NCBI GenBank assembly: GCA_964496435.1
Contig: CAZBZP010000011.1
Span: 47,677 to 111,676 of the forward strand
DNA: 64,000 bases
Source: Berkiella sp964496435
GTDB lineage: Bacteria > Pseudomonadota > Gammaproteobacteria > Berkiellales > Berkiellaceae
Direction of reading: 5' to 3'
The notes under the pieces were generated by a model. That model was not told the origin of the DNA. It did not search any database and saw only the letters and a program-made list of their open reading frames with translations. Position numbers and translations under genes: made by a program. Below, piece after piece: positions 43,653-54,153 of the stretch (position 1 is the stretch's first letter; every line of letters begins with the position of its first letter).

Positions 43653-43904
43653 ATGCAAAAACAATTTTTGTTGAATACTTTGCTGTTAATAGGGGCTATA
43701 TGCTTATCCACCCGTGGTATGGCAGATACAACCCCCACAACCTCGGCAACAGATCAAGCCCAATATACAACCACAGAGCCCTCAGGAACGACAAATACAA
43801 CGACAGCGAGCATTGTGCCATCGTCTGATCAACAGCAACCAAACTTGCTTCCAACAACTACGTATGCGCCTGCTAATGATGATGCTAACGAAGAGATGGA
43901 TTAA
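43653..43904 (+). CDS. Small exported Thr/Ser-rich protein (83 aa)
   Basis: Not recognised. The start at 43653 has GGAG 8 nt upstream, and the protein then begins with a clear signal peptide (KQFLLNTLLLIGAICLSTRG, cleavage likely after GMA). The mature part is disordered and dominated by Thr, Gln, Ser and Pro (TTTEPSGTTNTTTASIVPSS) with an acidic end (NDDANEEMD). It lies just behind the terminator of the His-rich gene, so it may be transcribed by readthrough or its own promoter. Confidence 0.6.
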   Translation: MQKQFLLNTLLLIGAICLSTRGMADTTPTTSATDQAQYTTTEPSGTTNTTTASIVPSSDQQQPNLLPTTTYAPANDDANEEMD

Positions 43905-43947
43905 TCTATCTCAGTGTGACAGCAAAGGTCTAGCTAAATGCTGGACC

Positions 43948-45273
43948 TTAGCTGATTAGATAATCATAATCACTTTCGATTTTATTCATACTCAATTGAT
44001 TTAAGAAATTGGCAAAGCACATCCACGCTGTAATGGCATTCATATCTTTTATTTGTGGGGGCAGATACTTGGGTGGAATGATAATGCCTTCATCTATAAG
44101 TTGTGATATGTCACGAATATCTTCAAGATTGGTTTTGCCGCAAAAGAGGAGGGGGATCCTATCAAGCTTACCTTTGCGTACGGCTAACTGTAGAAAATTA
44201 TATACAGTAACAAACCCCTTGGCATAAGAAAGATCTTTGGTAAAGGGACCAGAGGTAGGAAGGCTGCCTCGAAAAACGCGACTAGAAAGCATATAACTTT
44301 CATCTTCGTTATATCCTTCCACACGGAAGAATTCAAAAATATCAATGAACGTTGCTCCATCTTCTGCAAGTTCGACAGCGCGAATTCGATTTGAGATCTT
44401 TTTCAATCTCGCAGGATATGAAACCAGGCTGATAATTTCCATCAATATAGCAAGCCCTTCTTGGGTTACAGTTGAAGAAGGGGGACCTTTACTCAAAAAA
44501 GTACAGATAGGTTGTGCCTTACCATTCATGGTTGTGCCAATATGGACTAAGCCTTCATGAATTTCCAAAATTTTAAGATCACGTTCATTAAATAAAGCAT
44601 CCGAACGGATTTTAATGTAATCCGCACCAGCGGCAGCATCAGCAATAATGCCATCGCTAATTTTAACACGTACCTGCTCATTGGGATCTGTAAAGTGTTT
44701 ATTAAGCTCAGTTTGTAATATTTCGATAGCAACATCTGCGGTGATATGTCTTTCTTCTTCTTCTAGAACTTTACTTTTGCCGATATTACTTAAAGCATCG
44801 GCCATCATCATGCCTAATTGTGCAAGCGTTGGATCACCAACATGAAAAACATCCTTTGCTGAACCGAATAATTCTTGAGATAAATAAGTGAATTCATGTG
44901 TGCCACGCCTTTCTAGCATATGTAAAACACGCAAATATTCACCACAAACTCGACGCATCATCTGGCCAACCGGATTGTATTGTCCTAATTTTTTTGTCGT
45001 GGCGCGTTCGATAAGATGAAACAATTGCCTTTGCTTTGGCCAATCCAGGGTTAGGGTCTGTTGGTAATATTCGGCATTTACCTCAGGTTGCTTTTTGAAC
45101 TTACTGGCGAAAAAGCGTTCCTTTATTTGAGGGCCCCATTTAACCGCATCCAGTATGCGTATACTGGATTGCGCATGCACAATCGCATCAGATAAGTTTT
45201 TGATATCTTCTTGATAGGCAGAGAGCTTTAAGGGGGCAGGAGTCTCATCCTGCATGTCTTTATGTGTTGTCAT
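43948..45273 (-). CDS. DUF1704/QEGLA-motif protein, MATCAP-like metallopeptidase fold
   Basis: A 441-aa protein of the family annotated in bacteria as 'flavohemoglobin expression-modulating QEGLA motif protein'. The metal-site motif HEGLVH (H239, E240, H244) and the QEGLA motif (Q271-A275, with E272 as expected third ligand) are both intact. In animals, the same family includes MATCAP, a carboxypeptidase that removes the terminal tyrosine of alpha-tubulin. The bacterial substrate is not known. There is no signal peptide or membrane segment, so the protein is cytosolic unless delivered by a specialised secretion system. It is convergent with the small exported gene. Family membership is confident; activity is inferred. 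Confidence 0.8.
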   Translation of the reverse strand: MTTHKDMQDETPAPLKLSAYQEDIKNLSDAIVHAQSSIRILDAVKWGPQIKERFFASKFKKQPEVNAEYYQQTLTLDWPKQRQLFHLIERATTKKLGQYNPVGQMMRRVCGEYLRVLHMLERRGTHEFTYLSQELFGSAKDVFHVGDPTLAQLGMMMADALSNIGKSKVLEEEERHITADVAIEILQTELNKHFTDPNEQVRVKISDGIIADAAAGADYIKIRSDALFNERDLKILEIHEGLVHIGTTMNGKAQPICTFLSKGPPSSTVTQEGLAILMEIISLVSYPARLKKISNRIRAVELAEDGATFIDIFEFFRVEGYNEDESYMLSSRVFRGSLPTSGPFTKDLSYAKGFVTVYNFLQLAVRKGKLDRIPLLFCGKTNLEDIRDISQLIDEGIIIPPKYLPPQIKDMNAITAWMCFANFLNQLSMNKIESDYDYLIS

Positions 45274-45460
45274 ATCAAGAATTATAGCTTACCTGCACTT
45301 TTCTTGGTCTGGATTGCCCCAAATTGAATAGCAGCAGGGTGGGATTGATAGAATTGTCTTGTGAAAATGTACTGTGTCAGATAAAGTTCATTCACTTTTG
45401 ATAGCCAGTCATCAGCAATAAAAACATATAAGTAAGTTGAATTAATTTCTAGGTATACCG

Positions 45461-46288
45461 ATGTCTGAAATTCTTGCCAGTTATTCTGCCAAATTCGCCT
45501 ATTCTTTTGGGCTGACGTTGTGTTTTTTAATCATCTACGCAGCATTGGTTTTTGTGTTTTTTCAAAAAATTGAAGACAAAAAGCGCTATGACCAGGCGAA
45601 AATCAGATCACGCTATGTATTAACTTTGTTATTTATGTTGTTTTTTATCAAAATATGGGTCAATGGATTCATACAAATAGTCGCATTTATTGGCTTTATA
45701 TCTGCTGCCATTACGATTACCCAAAAAGACAATTTGATGAATATAATTGGCTGGTTAATTATCAATTGGCGCGAGCTTTTTCATGAAGGGGATTATATCA
45801 AAGTTGCTAATAATATCGGCGTTGTTAAACGGATTGGTTTTATGTATTTTACCTTGCAAGAAACCAGCTTAGATTTTCCAGATCACATAACAGGCAGGCT
45901 AATTAAGGTACCAAATGGCTTGGTGGCAAGGAATGTCATCGTAAATTATTCACACGATATTTTTACTGAAAACACAGTGAGTTATGTTTTTAAGCCAACA
46001 GGGAGCTTCGATATTCTCGAAAAGCTATTTGCAGAAGTTAAGCAACAAATTGCACACTATATTGAGCAAGTTTTAAAAACGCAAAATGAAACTAAAACAA
46101 AACCGAATTCACAAGACTACATACCAAAATATATGATTCGTTTAAGACAAGAGCGCCCAGCAGGATATGAACTTGTTTTACTGTTCTATAGCCGCCATCA
46201 AGATAGAACGATAATGCTATCGGACATTAATAAAACAGTAATTGATTTTACGACGCGTTATCCCGAATGCATTATTGCATTCGACTAA
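45461..46288 (+). CDS. MscS-family mechanosensitive channel-like protein
   Basis: A 275-aa membrane protein with three N-terminal hydrophobic segments (about residues 10-35, 50-66 and 68-85). The third leads into the MscS core: SAAITITQKDNLMNIIGW, then the beta domain FHEGDYIKVANNIGVVKRIG and LIKVPNGLVARNVIVNYS. The usual Gly/Ala packing pattern of the pore helix is only partly kept. The C-terminal alpha/beta domain is divergent. Such channels release solutes under hypo-osmotic shock. Its 3' end overlaps the convergent lipoprotein gene by 17 bp. Confidence 0.8.
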   Translation: MSEILASYSAKFAYSFGLTLCFLIIYAALVFVFFQKIEDKKRYDQAKIRSRYVLTLLFMLFFIKIWVNGFIQIVAFIGFISAAITITQKDNLMNIIGWLIINWRELFHEGDYIKVANNIGVVKRIGFMYFTLQETSLDFPDHITGRLIKVPNGLVARNVIVNYSHDIFTENTVSYVFKPTGSFDILEKLFAEVKQQIAHYIEQVLKTQNETKTKPNSQDYIPKYMIRLRQERPAGYELVLLFYSRHQDRTIMLSDINKTVIDFTTRYPECIIAFD

Positions 46289-46523
46289 ATGGATGCAAAT
46301 AGGGTTGGTAGTAACCCCCATTTTTAAAATCCATTGGATAGTACGAATATAAATTATAAGAAAAAATGGGATCAGTAGCCCACCCTTCTGCAGGCATGGC
46401 ATCAAAGGGTTTCTTTGTGCTAGCGCTTGTTAACATTGCTTGATTCGTTTTTATATTCTCACTGGGGCATCCTGCGAGAAAAACGGAAATAAAAAACAGC
46501 ATGATAGTAAGCACAGCTTTCAT
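46272..46523 (-). CDS. Small lipoprotein of unknown function (83 aa)
   Basis: A signal peptide with lipobox (VLTIMLFFISVFLAGC) gives a lipid-modified cysteine at residue 19. The mature part is about 65 aa, rich in Tyr, Pro and Ser (FSYNLYSYYPMDFKNGGYYQ). No family is recognised. The stop region overlaps the end of the MscS-like gene on the other strand by 17 bp. Location in the outer or inner membrane cannot be decided. Confidence 0.65.
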   Translation of the reverse strand: MKAVLTIMLFFISVFLAGCPSENIKTNQAMLTSASTKKPFDAMPAEGWATDPIFSYNLYSYYPMDFKNGGYYQPYLHPFSRMQ

Positions 46524-46584
46524 TTGAACTTAGGCCTTTTTGATGGGCAATTAAGCAAACATAGCTGAAAACTTTCCAAATTTT

Positions 46585-46613
46585 TTGATGAACATCTTAT
46601 GATTACCTATATT
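46585..46613 (+). promoter_or_regulatory. Promoter of the RND efflux operon
   Basis: TTGATG (46585-46590), a 17-nt spacer and TATATT (46608-46613) match a sigma-70 promoter, 66 nt before the first gene of the operon. An ACCTAT/ATAGGT inverted repeat lies between the -10 and the start, but no regulator site is recognised. Confidence 0.6.
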
Positions 46614-46679
46614 AAATAGACAAAAGGGATATATGTAAAATACCCAACATAGGTTTTTAATTATCTAAAGAGTGTCAGG

Positions 46680-47936
46680 ATGACCTCAAATTCTCAAAAT
46701 GATAGCCCTGAGCCCCAAGCAGGATGGCAGGATGCCAAAAAGCCAAGTCAAACGGCTGGGCGTTCATATAAAATATTCTTTTTTATTCTTAGCGTATTTA
46801 TCCTATTAATCGCCATTTCACTCTGGCGTTGGCAGGCCGCTATTTCTAAAAAATCACAGCAGCGGCCACCTGCCTTAGTGGTTGTTGATACAGCAATAGC
46901 CTCTGATGTTCCCGTTATCCTTAATGCCCTTGGTCAAGTCACACCAACAGATACCGTGACAATTCAAACGCAAGTTAATGGGATCCTTCAAAGAGTATAT
47001 TTTAAAGAAGGTCAAATGATCAGGCAGGGAGATTTGATTGCGCAAATTGATGAACGACCATTCCAAGCGCAATTAATGCAAGCGCAGGGTCAATTACTGC
47101 ATGATACAGCACTGCTTGCAAATGCCAAAGTCGACTTACAACGCTATCAAGCATTGTGGAAGGAAGATTCCGTTTCAAAGCAAGTATTAGATACCCAAGA
47201 TTCTCTTGTGCGGCAGTTGGAAGGCACAGTGATTGCAGACCAAGGTCTGGTAAATACGGCCAAGGTCAATTTGGCATACTGTAAAATAACATCGCCTATA
47301 AATGGCAGATTGGGATTACGTTTGGTTGATCCTGGCAATGTTGTGCAAACGACAAATACAACAGGGTTATTTGTCGTTAACAATGTAAGACCCATAACAG
47401 TTGTTTTTACATTACCTGAAGATGATGTGCCTCAAGTAGTAGAACAACTAAAGAATAAAAAGAAATTAATTTCTGAAGCCTACGATCGTTCGCGAAGTAG
47501 AAAGCTAGCAACGGGTATATTATTAACCATTGACAATCAAATTGACCCTACAACAGGGACTATAAAACTTAAATCAGAATTTCAGAATAGAGATGATAGC
47601 TTATTTCCAAACCAGTTTGTTAACATTAAATTGAAAGTAACTGAATTAAAAAAAGCAATTACCATCCCAACGCAAGCAATCTTACATGGCGCGCAAGGGG
47701 ATTATGTTTATACCTTAACCCAAGACAAGAAAACAGTTAAATTGACTTACATTAAATCAGGGCTTGTATCAGGTGAATATACTGTTATCAATGACGGTCT
47801 AAAAGAAGGTGAAGTTGTCGTAACAGAAGGCACAGATAAATTAAAAGATGGTGCTCAGGTTTCGATTGCTACTGATAAACAAGATCAAAATTCAACAAAG
47901 CAATCAGCTAAGGTGAGCCAAGGGAAGAAAGCATGA
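46680..47936 (+). CDS. RND efflux periplasmic adaptor (MdtA-like)
   Basis: Membrane fusion protein that links the inner-membrane pumps to the outer-membrane channel. An N-terminal membrane anchor (IFFFILSVFILLIAISLWRW) is followed by the lipoyl/barrel-sandwich halves (VTIQTQVNGILQRVYFKEGQ and VNLAYCKITSPINGRLGLRL), an alpha-helical hairpin between them and the beta-barrel (SEFQNRDDSLFPNQFVNIKL). Length is 418 aa (E. coli MdtA 415). The stop overlaps the next gene by 4 bp. Confidence 0.93.
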   Translation: MTSNSQNDSPEPQAGWQDAKKPSQTAGRSYKIFFFILSVFILLIAISLWRWQAAISKKSQQRPPALVVVDTAIASDVPVILNALGQVTPTDTVTIQTQVNGILQRVYFKEGQMIRQGDLIAQIDERPFQAQLMQAQGQLLHDTALLANAKVDLQRYQALWKEDSVSKQVLDTQDSLVRQLEGTVIADQGLVNTAKVNLAYCKITSPINGRLGLRLVDPGNVVQTTNTTGLFVVNNVRPITVVFTLPEDDVPQVVEQLKNKKKLISEAYDRSRSRKLATGILLTIDNQIDPTTGTIKLKSEFQNRDDSLFPNQFVNIKLKVTELKKAITIPTQAILHGAQGDYVYTLTQDKKTVKLTYIKSGLVSGEYTVINDGLKEGEVVVTEGTDKLKDGAQVSIATDKQDQNSTKQSAKVSQGKKA

Positions 47937-50900
47937 GTCCTTCAAGGATATTCATTGAAAGACCCATTGCCACATCTTTGATTATGGTTGCTTTATTATT
48001 TTCAGGTTTATTAGCCTATAATTTGCTTCCTGTTGCAGCTTTGCCTCAAGTAGATTATCCCATTATTCGGGTTTCAACTTTTTATCCAGGTGCAAGCCCT
48101 GATGTGACAGCGAGTCTTATTACGGCCCCACTTGAGCGTCAATTTGGTCAAATGCCAGGCTTAATTCAAATGACCTCGTCAAGCTCAGGCGGTTCCTCAA
48201 TTATCACCTTGCAATTCAATTTAAATGTGGCTTTGGATATTGCTGAGCAAAATGTGCAAGCTGCAATTAATGCAGCTTCTAATTTCTTACCCAAAGATTT
48301 GCCCAATCCTCCTATCTACAGCAAGGTGAACCCTGCAGATGCTCCGATTATGACTTTGGCTTTAACTTCAGAATCAATACCGTTACATGAAGTTGAAGAT
48401 TTTGCAGAAACAAGATTTGCGCAGAAAATATCACAACTTAGTGGTGTTGGTTTGGTTAGTATCAGTGGTGGTCAAAGGCCTGCTGTACGAATACAGATAA
48501 ATCCAACTGCACTAGCAGCCTACGGCTTAACGCTAGAAGATGTTCGCGCAAAGATAACCGAAGCAAATACAAATCTCGCAAAAGGCATATTTGACGGTAA
48601 GTATTTGGCGTACACTATTACTTCAAATGATCAATTACTCTCAAGTGAGGCTTATCGTTCTCTTATCATCGCATATCGTAATAACGCACCGATTCGTCTT
48701 AGCGATGTTGCAACGGTAATAGATGGTGTTGAAAATGTAAAACAAGCGGCCTGGATGAATGAAACGCCTGCCGTGATTTTAAATATTCAACGGCAACCAG
48801 GGGCTAATGTTATAGCCGTTGTTGATAGCATTCGTTCTATACTTCCTCGCATCAGTGCAACCTTACCAAGTGGTATTCAAGTCAGCATTTTAACGGATAG
48901 AACCAATACAATCAGAGCATCAGTAGAAGATGCCCAATATGAAATGTTGCTTTCTATTGCATTGGTTGTGTTGGTCATATTTATTTTTTTGCGAAATCTT
49001 CCAGCAACCTTCATTCCCAGTATCGCGGTGCCTCTATCCTTGATAGGTACCTTTGGTGCCATGTATGTATTTGGATTTAGTGTTAACAACCTCACATTGA
49101 TGGCTTTAACCATCGCAACTGGTTTTGTTGTTGATGATGCCATTGTGATGATTGAAAATATAACACGTTACATAGAACAGGGAGAAAAGCCACTTCAAGC
49201 AGCTTTAAAAGGTGCAACACAGATTGGTTTTACGATTATGTCTTTAACGGTCTCTTTAATAGCAGTCATGATTCCTTTGCTATTTATGCAGGATGTTGTT
49301 GGTAGGCTATTTCGTGAATTTGCCATCACTTTATCCATTACGATTTTACTCTCAGCTGTCGTTTCTCTGACATTAACACCTATGCTTTGCGCAAGAATAT
49401 TACATGCAAAGAAAGAAGATAACGCAGGTAAACTTGAAAATAAATCCAAAGCGGCCTTAGACTTTATCATTGTTCGCTATGATAATTCACTGCAATGGGT
49501 TTTAGCTCATCAGCGGATAGTCTTATTGCTCTCTCTTGTCACGCTGATGTTAACATTGGGATTGGCTTACCTCATTCCAAAGGGTTTTTTCCCTCAACAA
49601 GACACAGGCGTTATTCAAGGGATTACAGAGGCATCGCAAGAAGTTTCTTTTGAAGCGATGAAGGATTATCAACAAGATTTAGCTAAAGTGGTTTTAGAGA
49701 ATAAAAGTATAAATAATATCGCTTCGTTTATAGGTATTGATGGAACTAACGTAACACTGAACAGTGGCCGTATGCAAATTACATTGAAGCCTTTAGCTCA
49801 ACGTAAGGAAAATGCTAAAAAAATAATTAACGCAATACAAGAACAAGTAAGTTCGGTTGAAAATATTAAATTATATATGCAACCCTTACAAGACATCACC
49901 ATAGATGACAGAGTAAGTCGAACACAATATCAATTTAGCATCAGTTCTCCCTATGCCGATGATGTAGCGACATGGTCAAAACGTATGATTGCTGAACTAC
50001 AGGATTCCAAAGCATTACGAGATGTTGCTAGCGACCAACTCAATGACGGACTCCAAACTTCGATTATAATTGATAGGGATACCGCTTCTCGTTTAGGTAT
50101 ATCTGTCTTAGATGTTGATAATGCCCTATACGATGCCTTCGGTCAGCGGCAAATTTCAACAATGTATACTCAGCTAAATCAATACTATGTCATTTTAGAA
50201 GTTTTGCCTAATCTACAACGTATGGAAAATGCACTAGAGAATATTTATTTTAAAAGTAGTGCTAACGAACCAATTCCATTAAGTACCTTTACATCAATTA
50301 CTCAAGGTACAGGTCCTTTATTGATTACGCGTCAAGGTCAATTTCCAGTAGCGACGATATCATTCAATTTAGCTAAAGATGCTGCATTAGGAGATGCTGT
50401 TGCTGCCATTAATAAAGCAAAAGAAAAATTAGAGATCCCAGCTCACATTCAAACCAGCTTTGAAGGTGCAGCAAAGATGTTTCAAAATTCTTTGGCAAAT
50501 GAAGGCTGGTTAGTATTAGCTGCAATCATCGTTGTTTATATAGTCTTAGGGGTACTTTATGAAAGCTATATTCACCCCTTAACCATTTTGTCCACACTGC
50601 CATCTGCTGGCATGGGTGCGCTAATTGCTTTAATGATAACAGGAAAAGATTTAAGCGTTGTAGCATTGATTGGTATCATTCTATTAATTGGTATCGTCAT
50701 GAAAAATGCCATTATGATGATTGATTTTGCACTTGAATTGGAACGTAAGGAAAATAAACCAGCACAAGAAGCAATCTATCAAGCTTGTTTGCTGCGATTT
50801 CGTCCCATTTTAATGACTACCTTGGCAGCATTGTTTGGCGCAGTACCCTTGGCCTTTGGTAGTGGAATGGGGGCAGAATTAAGACAGCCTTTGGGAATAG

Positions 50901-51040
50901 CTATAATGGGTGGACTTATTCTAAGTCAATTACTCACTTTATATACAACCCCCGTAATTTACTTAGCTTTTGATAATTTATCACAAAAGATTATGAGAAG
51001 TGTTAAGACTTCAGATGATCCTGTAGCGGGATTATCATGA
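47933..51040 (+). CDS. RND multidrug efflux pump, first of tandem pair (MdtB-like)
   Basis: Inner-membrane proton-driven exporter, 1035 aa, with 12 membrane helices and two large periplasmic loops. It begins IFIERPIATSLIMVALLFSG. The proton-relay aspartates in helix 4 are present (GFVVDDAIVMIEN), as is the helix-10 lysine (IGIVMKNAIMMIDFAL). Tandem RND genes with an adaptor define the MdtABC type, in which two different pumps form a heterotrimer. It overlaps its neighbours by 4 bp on both sides. Confidence 0.93.
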   Translation: MSPSRIFIERPIATSLIMVALLFSGLLAYNLLPVAALPQVDYPIIRVSTFYPGASPDVTASLITAPLERQFGQMPGLIQMTSSSSGGSSIITLQFNLNVALDIAEQNVQAAINAASNFLPKDLPNPPIYSKVNPADAPIMTLALTSESIPLHEVEDFAETRFAQKISQLSGVGLVSISGGQRPAVRIQINPTALAAYGLTLEDVRAKITEANTNLAKGIFDGKYLAYTITSNDQLLSSEAYRSLIIAYRNNAPIRLSDVATVIDGVENVKQAAWMNETPAVILNIQRQPGANVIAVVDSIRSILPRISATLPSGIQVSILTDRTNTIRASVEDAQYEMLLSIALVVLVIFIFLRNLPATFIPSIAVPLSLIGTFGAMYVFGFSVNNLTLMALTIATGFVVDDAIVMIENITRYIEQGEKPLQAALKGATQIGFTIMSLTVSLIAVMIPLLFMQDVVGRLFREFAITLSITILLSAVVSLTLTPMLCARILHAKKEDNAGKLENKSKAALDFIIVRYDNSLQWVLAHQRIVLLLSLVTLMLTLGLAYLIPKGFFPQQDTGVIQGITEASQEVSFEAMKDYQQDLAKVVLENKSINNIASFIGIDGTNVTLNSGRMQITLKPLAQRKENAKKIINAIQEQVSSVENIKLYMQPLQDITIDDRVSRTQYQFSISSPYADDVATWSKRMIAELQDSKALRDVASDQLNDGLQTSIIIDRDTASRLGISVLDVDNALYDAFGQRQISTMYTQLNQYYVILEVLPNLQRMENALENIYFKSSANEPIPLSTFTSITQGTGPLLITRQGQFPVATISFNLAKDAALGDAVAAINKAKEKLEIPAHIQTSFEGAAKMFQNSLANEGWLVLAAIIVVYIVLGVLYESYIHPLTILSTLPSAGMGALIALMITGKDLSVVALIGIILLIGIVMKNAIMMIDFALELERKENKPAQEAIYQACLLRFRPILMTTLAALFGAVPLAFGSGMGAELRQPLGIAIMGGLILSQLLTLYTTPVIYLAFDNLSQKIMRSVKTSDDPVAGLS

Positions 51041-54000
51041 ATATTTCTGCCCCTTTTATCAAGCGACCAGTTGCAACTACTTTATTGGCGATTGGTTTAG
51101 CTATTGCTGGGGTTACCGCCTTTAAGTTCCTTTCTGTTTCAGCGTTGCCTCAAATTGAATTTCCAACTATCAGCGTACAGGCCTCACTTCCAGGTGCGAG
51201 CCCAGATAAAATGGCCTCATCCGTAGCAAGCCCTTTAGAAAATCAAATAGGACATATTGCTGGAGTAACAGAAATTACTTCATCTAGTACGCTTGGCTCA
51301 ACCAGAATAGTTGTGCAATTTGACTTATCTCGAAATATAGATGGTGCTGCACGAGATGTGCAGGCTGCTATCAATGCAGCGCGCAGTAAATTGCCCCTTG
51401 ATTTGCCAACACAGCCTATCTATAGAAAAGTTAACCCAGCTGATGCGCCTATTATGATTTTGGCATTGACATCAGACCACTATTCTACAGGGCAAATGTA
51501 TGACATTGCATCAACATTCTTAGCGCAAAAATTATCGCAAGTAGAAGGGGTTGGCCAAGTTGTTGTTGGTGGAAGCTCTCTGCCTGGCATTAGAGTTGAT
51601 GTAGATCCAAATGTCATTAACAAATATGGCATTGCCTTAGAAGATATACGGGGCAAATTAATGACAGCCAATGTTAATCGTCCCAAGGGTCACCTAAGTG
51701 ATGACTTTCATACTTCTGATATCATCGCAAACGATCAAGTTTTTAAAGCCAGTGATTATCAACCAGTGATCATTTCCTATAAAAATGGTGCTCCAGTAAG
51801 ATTAAGGGACGTAGCTGAGGTAACAGATTCGGTTGAAGATCTACGTAACTTTGGGATGGCTAATGGCAAGCCAGCCGTTCTCATTATCTTATTTAAACAG
51901 CCCGATGTGAACGTTATCGAAACAGTACAGAATATACGCGATATAATGCCAGCTTTACAAAGTACTATTCCGAGTGTTATTGACTTAACAGTCATGATCG
52001 ATAGAACTACAACGATTCGAGCATCATTAAGGGAAGTTGAGTTTACTTTGATGCTTGCTATTGCATTGGTAATATGGGTTATCTATGCCTTTTTAAGGGA
52101 AGCCAGAGCAGCCTTAATTCCCAGTATAACAGTCCCATTATCATTATTGGGTACCTTTGGGGTTATGTATTTACTCGATTTCACCTTGGATAATTTGTCA
52201 CTCATGGCCTTAACTATTGCGACAGGCTTTGTTGTTGATGATGCCGTTGTTGTCCTTGAAAACATTTCAAGACACATCGAAAAAGGTTTAAAACCAATTG
52301 AGGCAGCATTAATAGGCGTTAAGGAAGTAGGTTTCACCGTTGTCTCGATGAGTATTTCCTTAATTGCAGTCTTTATTCCCATCCTACTCATGGGGGGGAT
52401 AGTTGGTCGATTGTTTCGTGAATTCGCCTTAACTTTATCCATTGCCATCATTATGTCGTTAATAGTTTCTTTAACAGTGACCCCCATGATGTGTGCAAAG
52501 TATTTACATCCCCACAAAAAAGAGAAAGAGGAAAATAAAAAGGGTACTTTTTTCTCTTGGCTAAAAGAACAATATGCAACAACATTGACTTGGTCACTTG
52601 AGCATCCTAAGACAATGTTAATGCTGACTTTGATAACGATTGTTATGAATGTGTACTTGTATAATGTTGTCCCCAAAGGCTTTTTTCCTTCACAAGATAC
52701 AGGGAGAATTAATGGTTCCATTCAAGGACAGCAAAATATTTCATTTCAGTCTTTGGTGCAGAAACTACAGATATTTGTAGACATTGTTAAAGACGATCCG
52801 GCTGTAGATACCGTAGCAGCCTTTGCGGGCAGTGGCGGTAATAAGTCTAGTAATGCGGCTAATATGTATATCGCTTTAAAACCATTGGAACAGAGAAAAG
52901 AATCTTCTCAAGCGGTGATTGATCGCTTAAGAGTAAAATTAAGCCATGTGCCAGCCGCGGATTTGTATTTAAGCGCAACACAGGATTTAGTTGTCGGTGG
53001 CAGACAAGGTAATGCACAATATATATATTCATTAAGTGCTTTAGATCTTGAAACGCTAAACAAATGGGCACCTAAGGTATTAAATAAACTATCTGATGTT
53101 AAAGGAATAGTAGATTTAAATAGCGATCAGCTTGATGGTGGTTTGCAATCATTTGTTCATATAAATAGAGATAAAGCATCCACTTTTGGAATCAGTTCTA
53201 ATCAAATTGATAACACACTTTTCGATGCCTTTGCGCAACGTCAAGTATCAGTTATGTACACGCCAATGAATCAGTATCATGTTATCATGGAGTTAGCGCC
53301 TGCTTTCAGGCAATCGCCGGAATTTTTAAATAATATATATCTTGAATCAGCAAGCCAGACATTTGTACCATTATCAACAATCGCAGACTTTTCAGCTGCG
53401 AATACGCTTTTACAAGTAAGTCATCAAGGGCAGTTTCCCTCAGCTGCATTATCCTTTAATCTTAAAAAAGGAGTGGCGCTCAGTGAAGCAGTAGATGACA
53501 TTAATAAAATTATGAATTCATTTAACCTTCCAGAAGGCACTATTCGTGGCTCCTTTCAAGGTACCGCACAAGCATTTCAAGCATCCTTATCCTCTCAGCC
53601 ATATTTAATTTTAGCAGCGCTGATAACAGTATATATTGTGTTGGGCATTCTCTATGAGAGTTTAATTCATCCTATTACCATATTATCAACACTCCCCTCT
53701 GCAGGTGTTGGCGCAATACTAGCATTAATTCTTACCCATACTGAATTAACATTAATAGCGCTGATTGGCGTTATTTTATTGATAGGTATTGTGAAAAAAA
53801 ATGCCATCATGATGATTGATTTTGCTTTGTATCTAGAGAGAAATTATAAAAAATCATCTTCGCAAGCAATATATGAAGCTTGTTTACTACGTTTTCGACC
53901 TATCATGATGACAACAATGGCAGCACTTTTAAGTGCAATGCCATTAGCATTTGGCGCTGGTGTTGGTTCAGAATTAAGACGCCCCTTAGGGATTGCCATC

Positions 54001-54153
54001 ATAGGCGGTTTGGTCGTGAGCCAATTGATGACCTTATATACCACGCCGGTTATATATTTAGAGCTTGATACATTTTCTATTTGGTTTAAGAAAAAGATAA
54101 AACAACGCACATTAGGCAGGAAAAATAATGATCAGGAAGAGGTTTTAGTATGA
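51037..54153 (+). CDS. RND multidrug efflux pump, second of tandem pair (MdtC-like)
   Basis: The paralogous partner of the preceding pump, 1038 aa, starting ISAPFIKRPVATTLLAIGLA. Helix 4 has GFVVDDAVVVLEN and helix 10 has IGIVKKNAIMMIDFAL, so both protomers appear competent for proton relay. In E. coli MdtBC the two subunits have unequal roles; which one pumps here cannot be read from the motifs. The start overlaps the MdtB-like stop and the end overlaps the channel gene (ATGA). Confidence 0.93.
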   Translation: MNISAPFIKRPVATTLLAIGLAIAGVTAFKFLSVSALPQIEFPTISVQASLPGASPDKMASSVASPLENQIGHIAGVTEITSSSTLGSTRIVVQFDLSRNIDGAARDVQAAINAARSKLPLDLPTQPIYRKVNPADAPIMILALTSDHYSTGQMYDIASTFLAQKLSQVEGVGQVVVGGSSLPGIRVDVDPNVINKYGIALEDIRGKLMTANVNRPKGHLSDDFHTSDIIANDQVFKASDYQPVIISYKNGAPVRLRDVAEVTDSVEDLRNFGMANGKPAVLIILFKQPDVNVIETVQNIRDIMPALQSTIPSVIDLTVMIDRTTTIRASLREVEFTLMLAIALVIWVIYAFLREARAALIPSITVPLSLLGTFGVMYLLDFTLDNLSLMALTIATGFVVDDAVVVLENISRHIEKGLKPIEAALIGVKEVGFTVVSMSISLIAVFIPILLMGGIVGRLFREFALTLSIAIIMSLIVSLTVTPMMCAKYLHPHKKEKEENKKGTFFSWLKEQYATTLTWSLEHPKTMLMLTLITIVMNVYLYNVVPKGFFPSQDTGRINGSIQGQQNISFQSLVQKLQIFVDIVKDDPAVDTVAAFAGSGGNKSSNAANMYIALKPLEQRKESSQAVIDRLRVKLSHVPAADLYLSATQDLVVGGRQGNAQYIYSLSALDLETLNKWAPKVLNKLSDVKGIVDLNSDQLDGGLQSFVHINRDKASTFGISSNQIDNTLFDAFAQRQVSVMYTPMNQYHVIMELAPAFRQSPEFLNNIYLESASQTFVPLSTIADFSAANTLLQVSHQGQFPSAALSFNLKKGVALSEAVDDINKIMNSFNLPEGTIRGSFQGTAQAFQASLSSQPYLILAALITVYIVLGILYESLIHPITILSTLPSAGVGAILALILTHTELTLIALIGVILLIGIVKKNAIMMIDFALYLERNYKKSSSQAIYEACLLRFRPIMMTTMAALLSAMPLAFGAGVGSELRRPLGIAIIGGLVVSQLMTLYTTPVIYLELDTFSIWFKKKIKQRTLGRKNNDQEEVLV

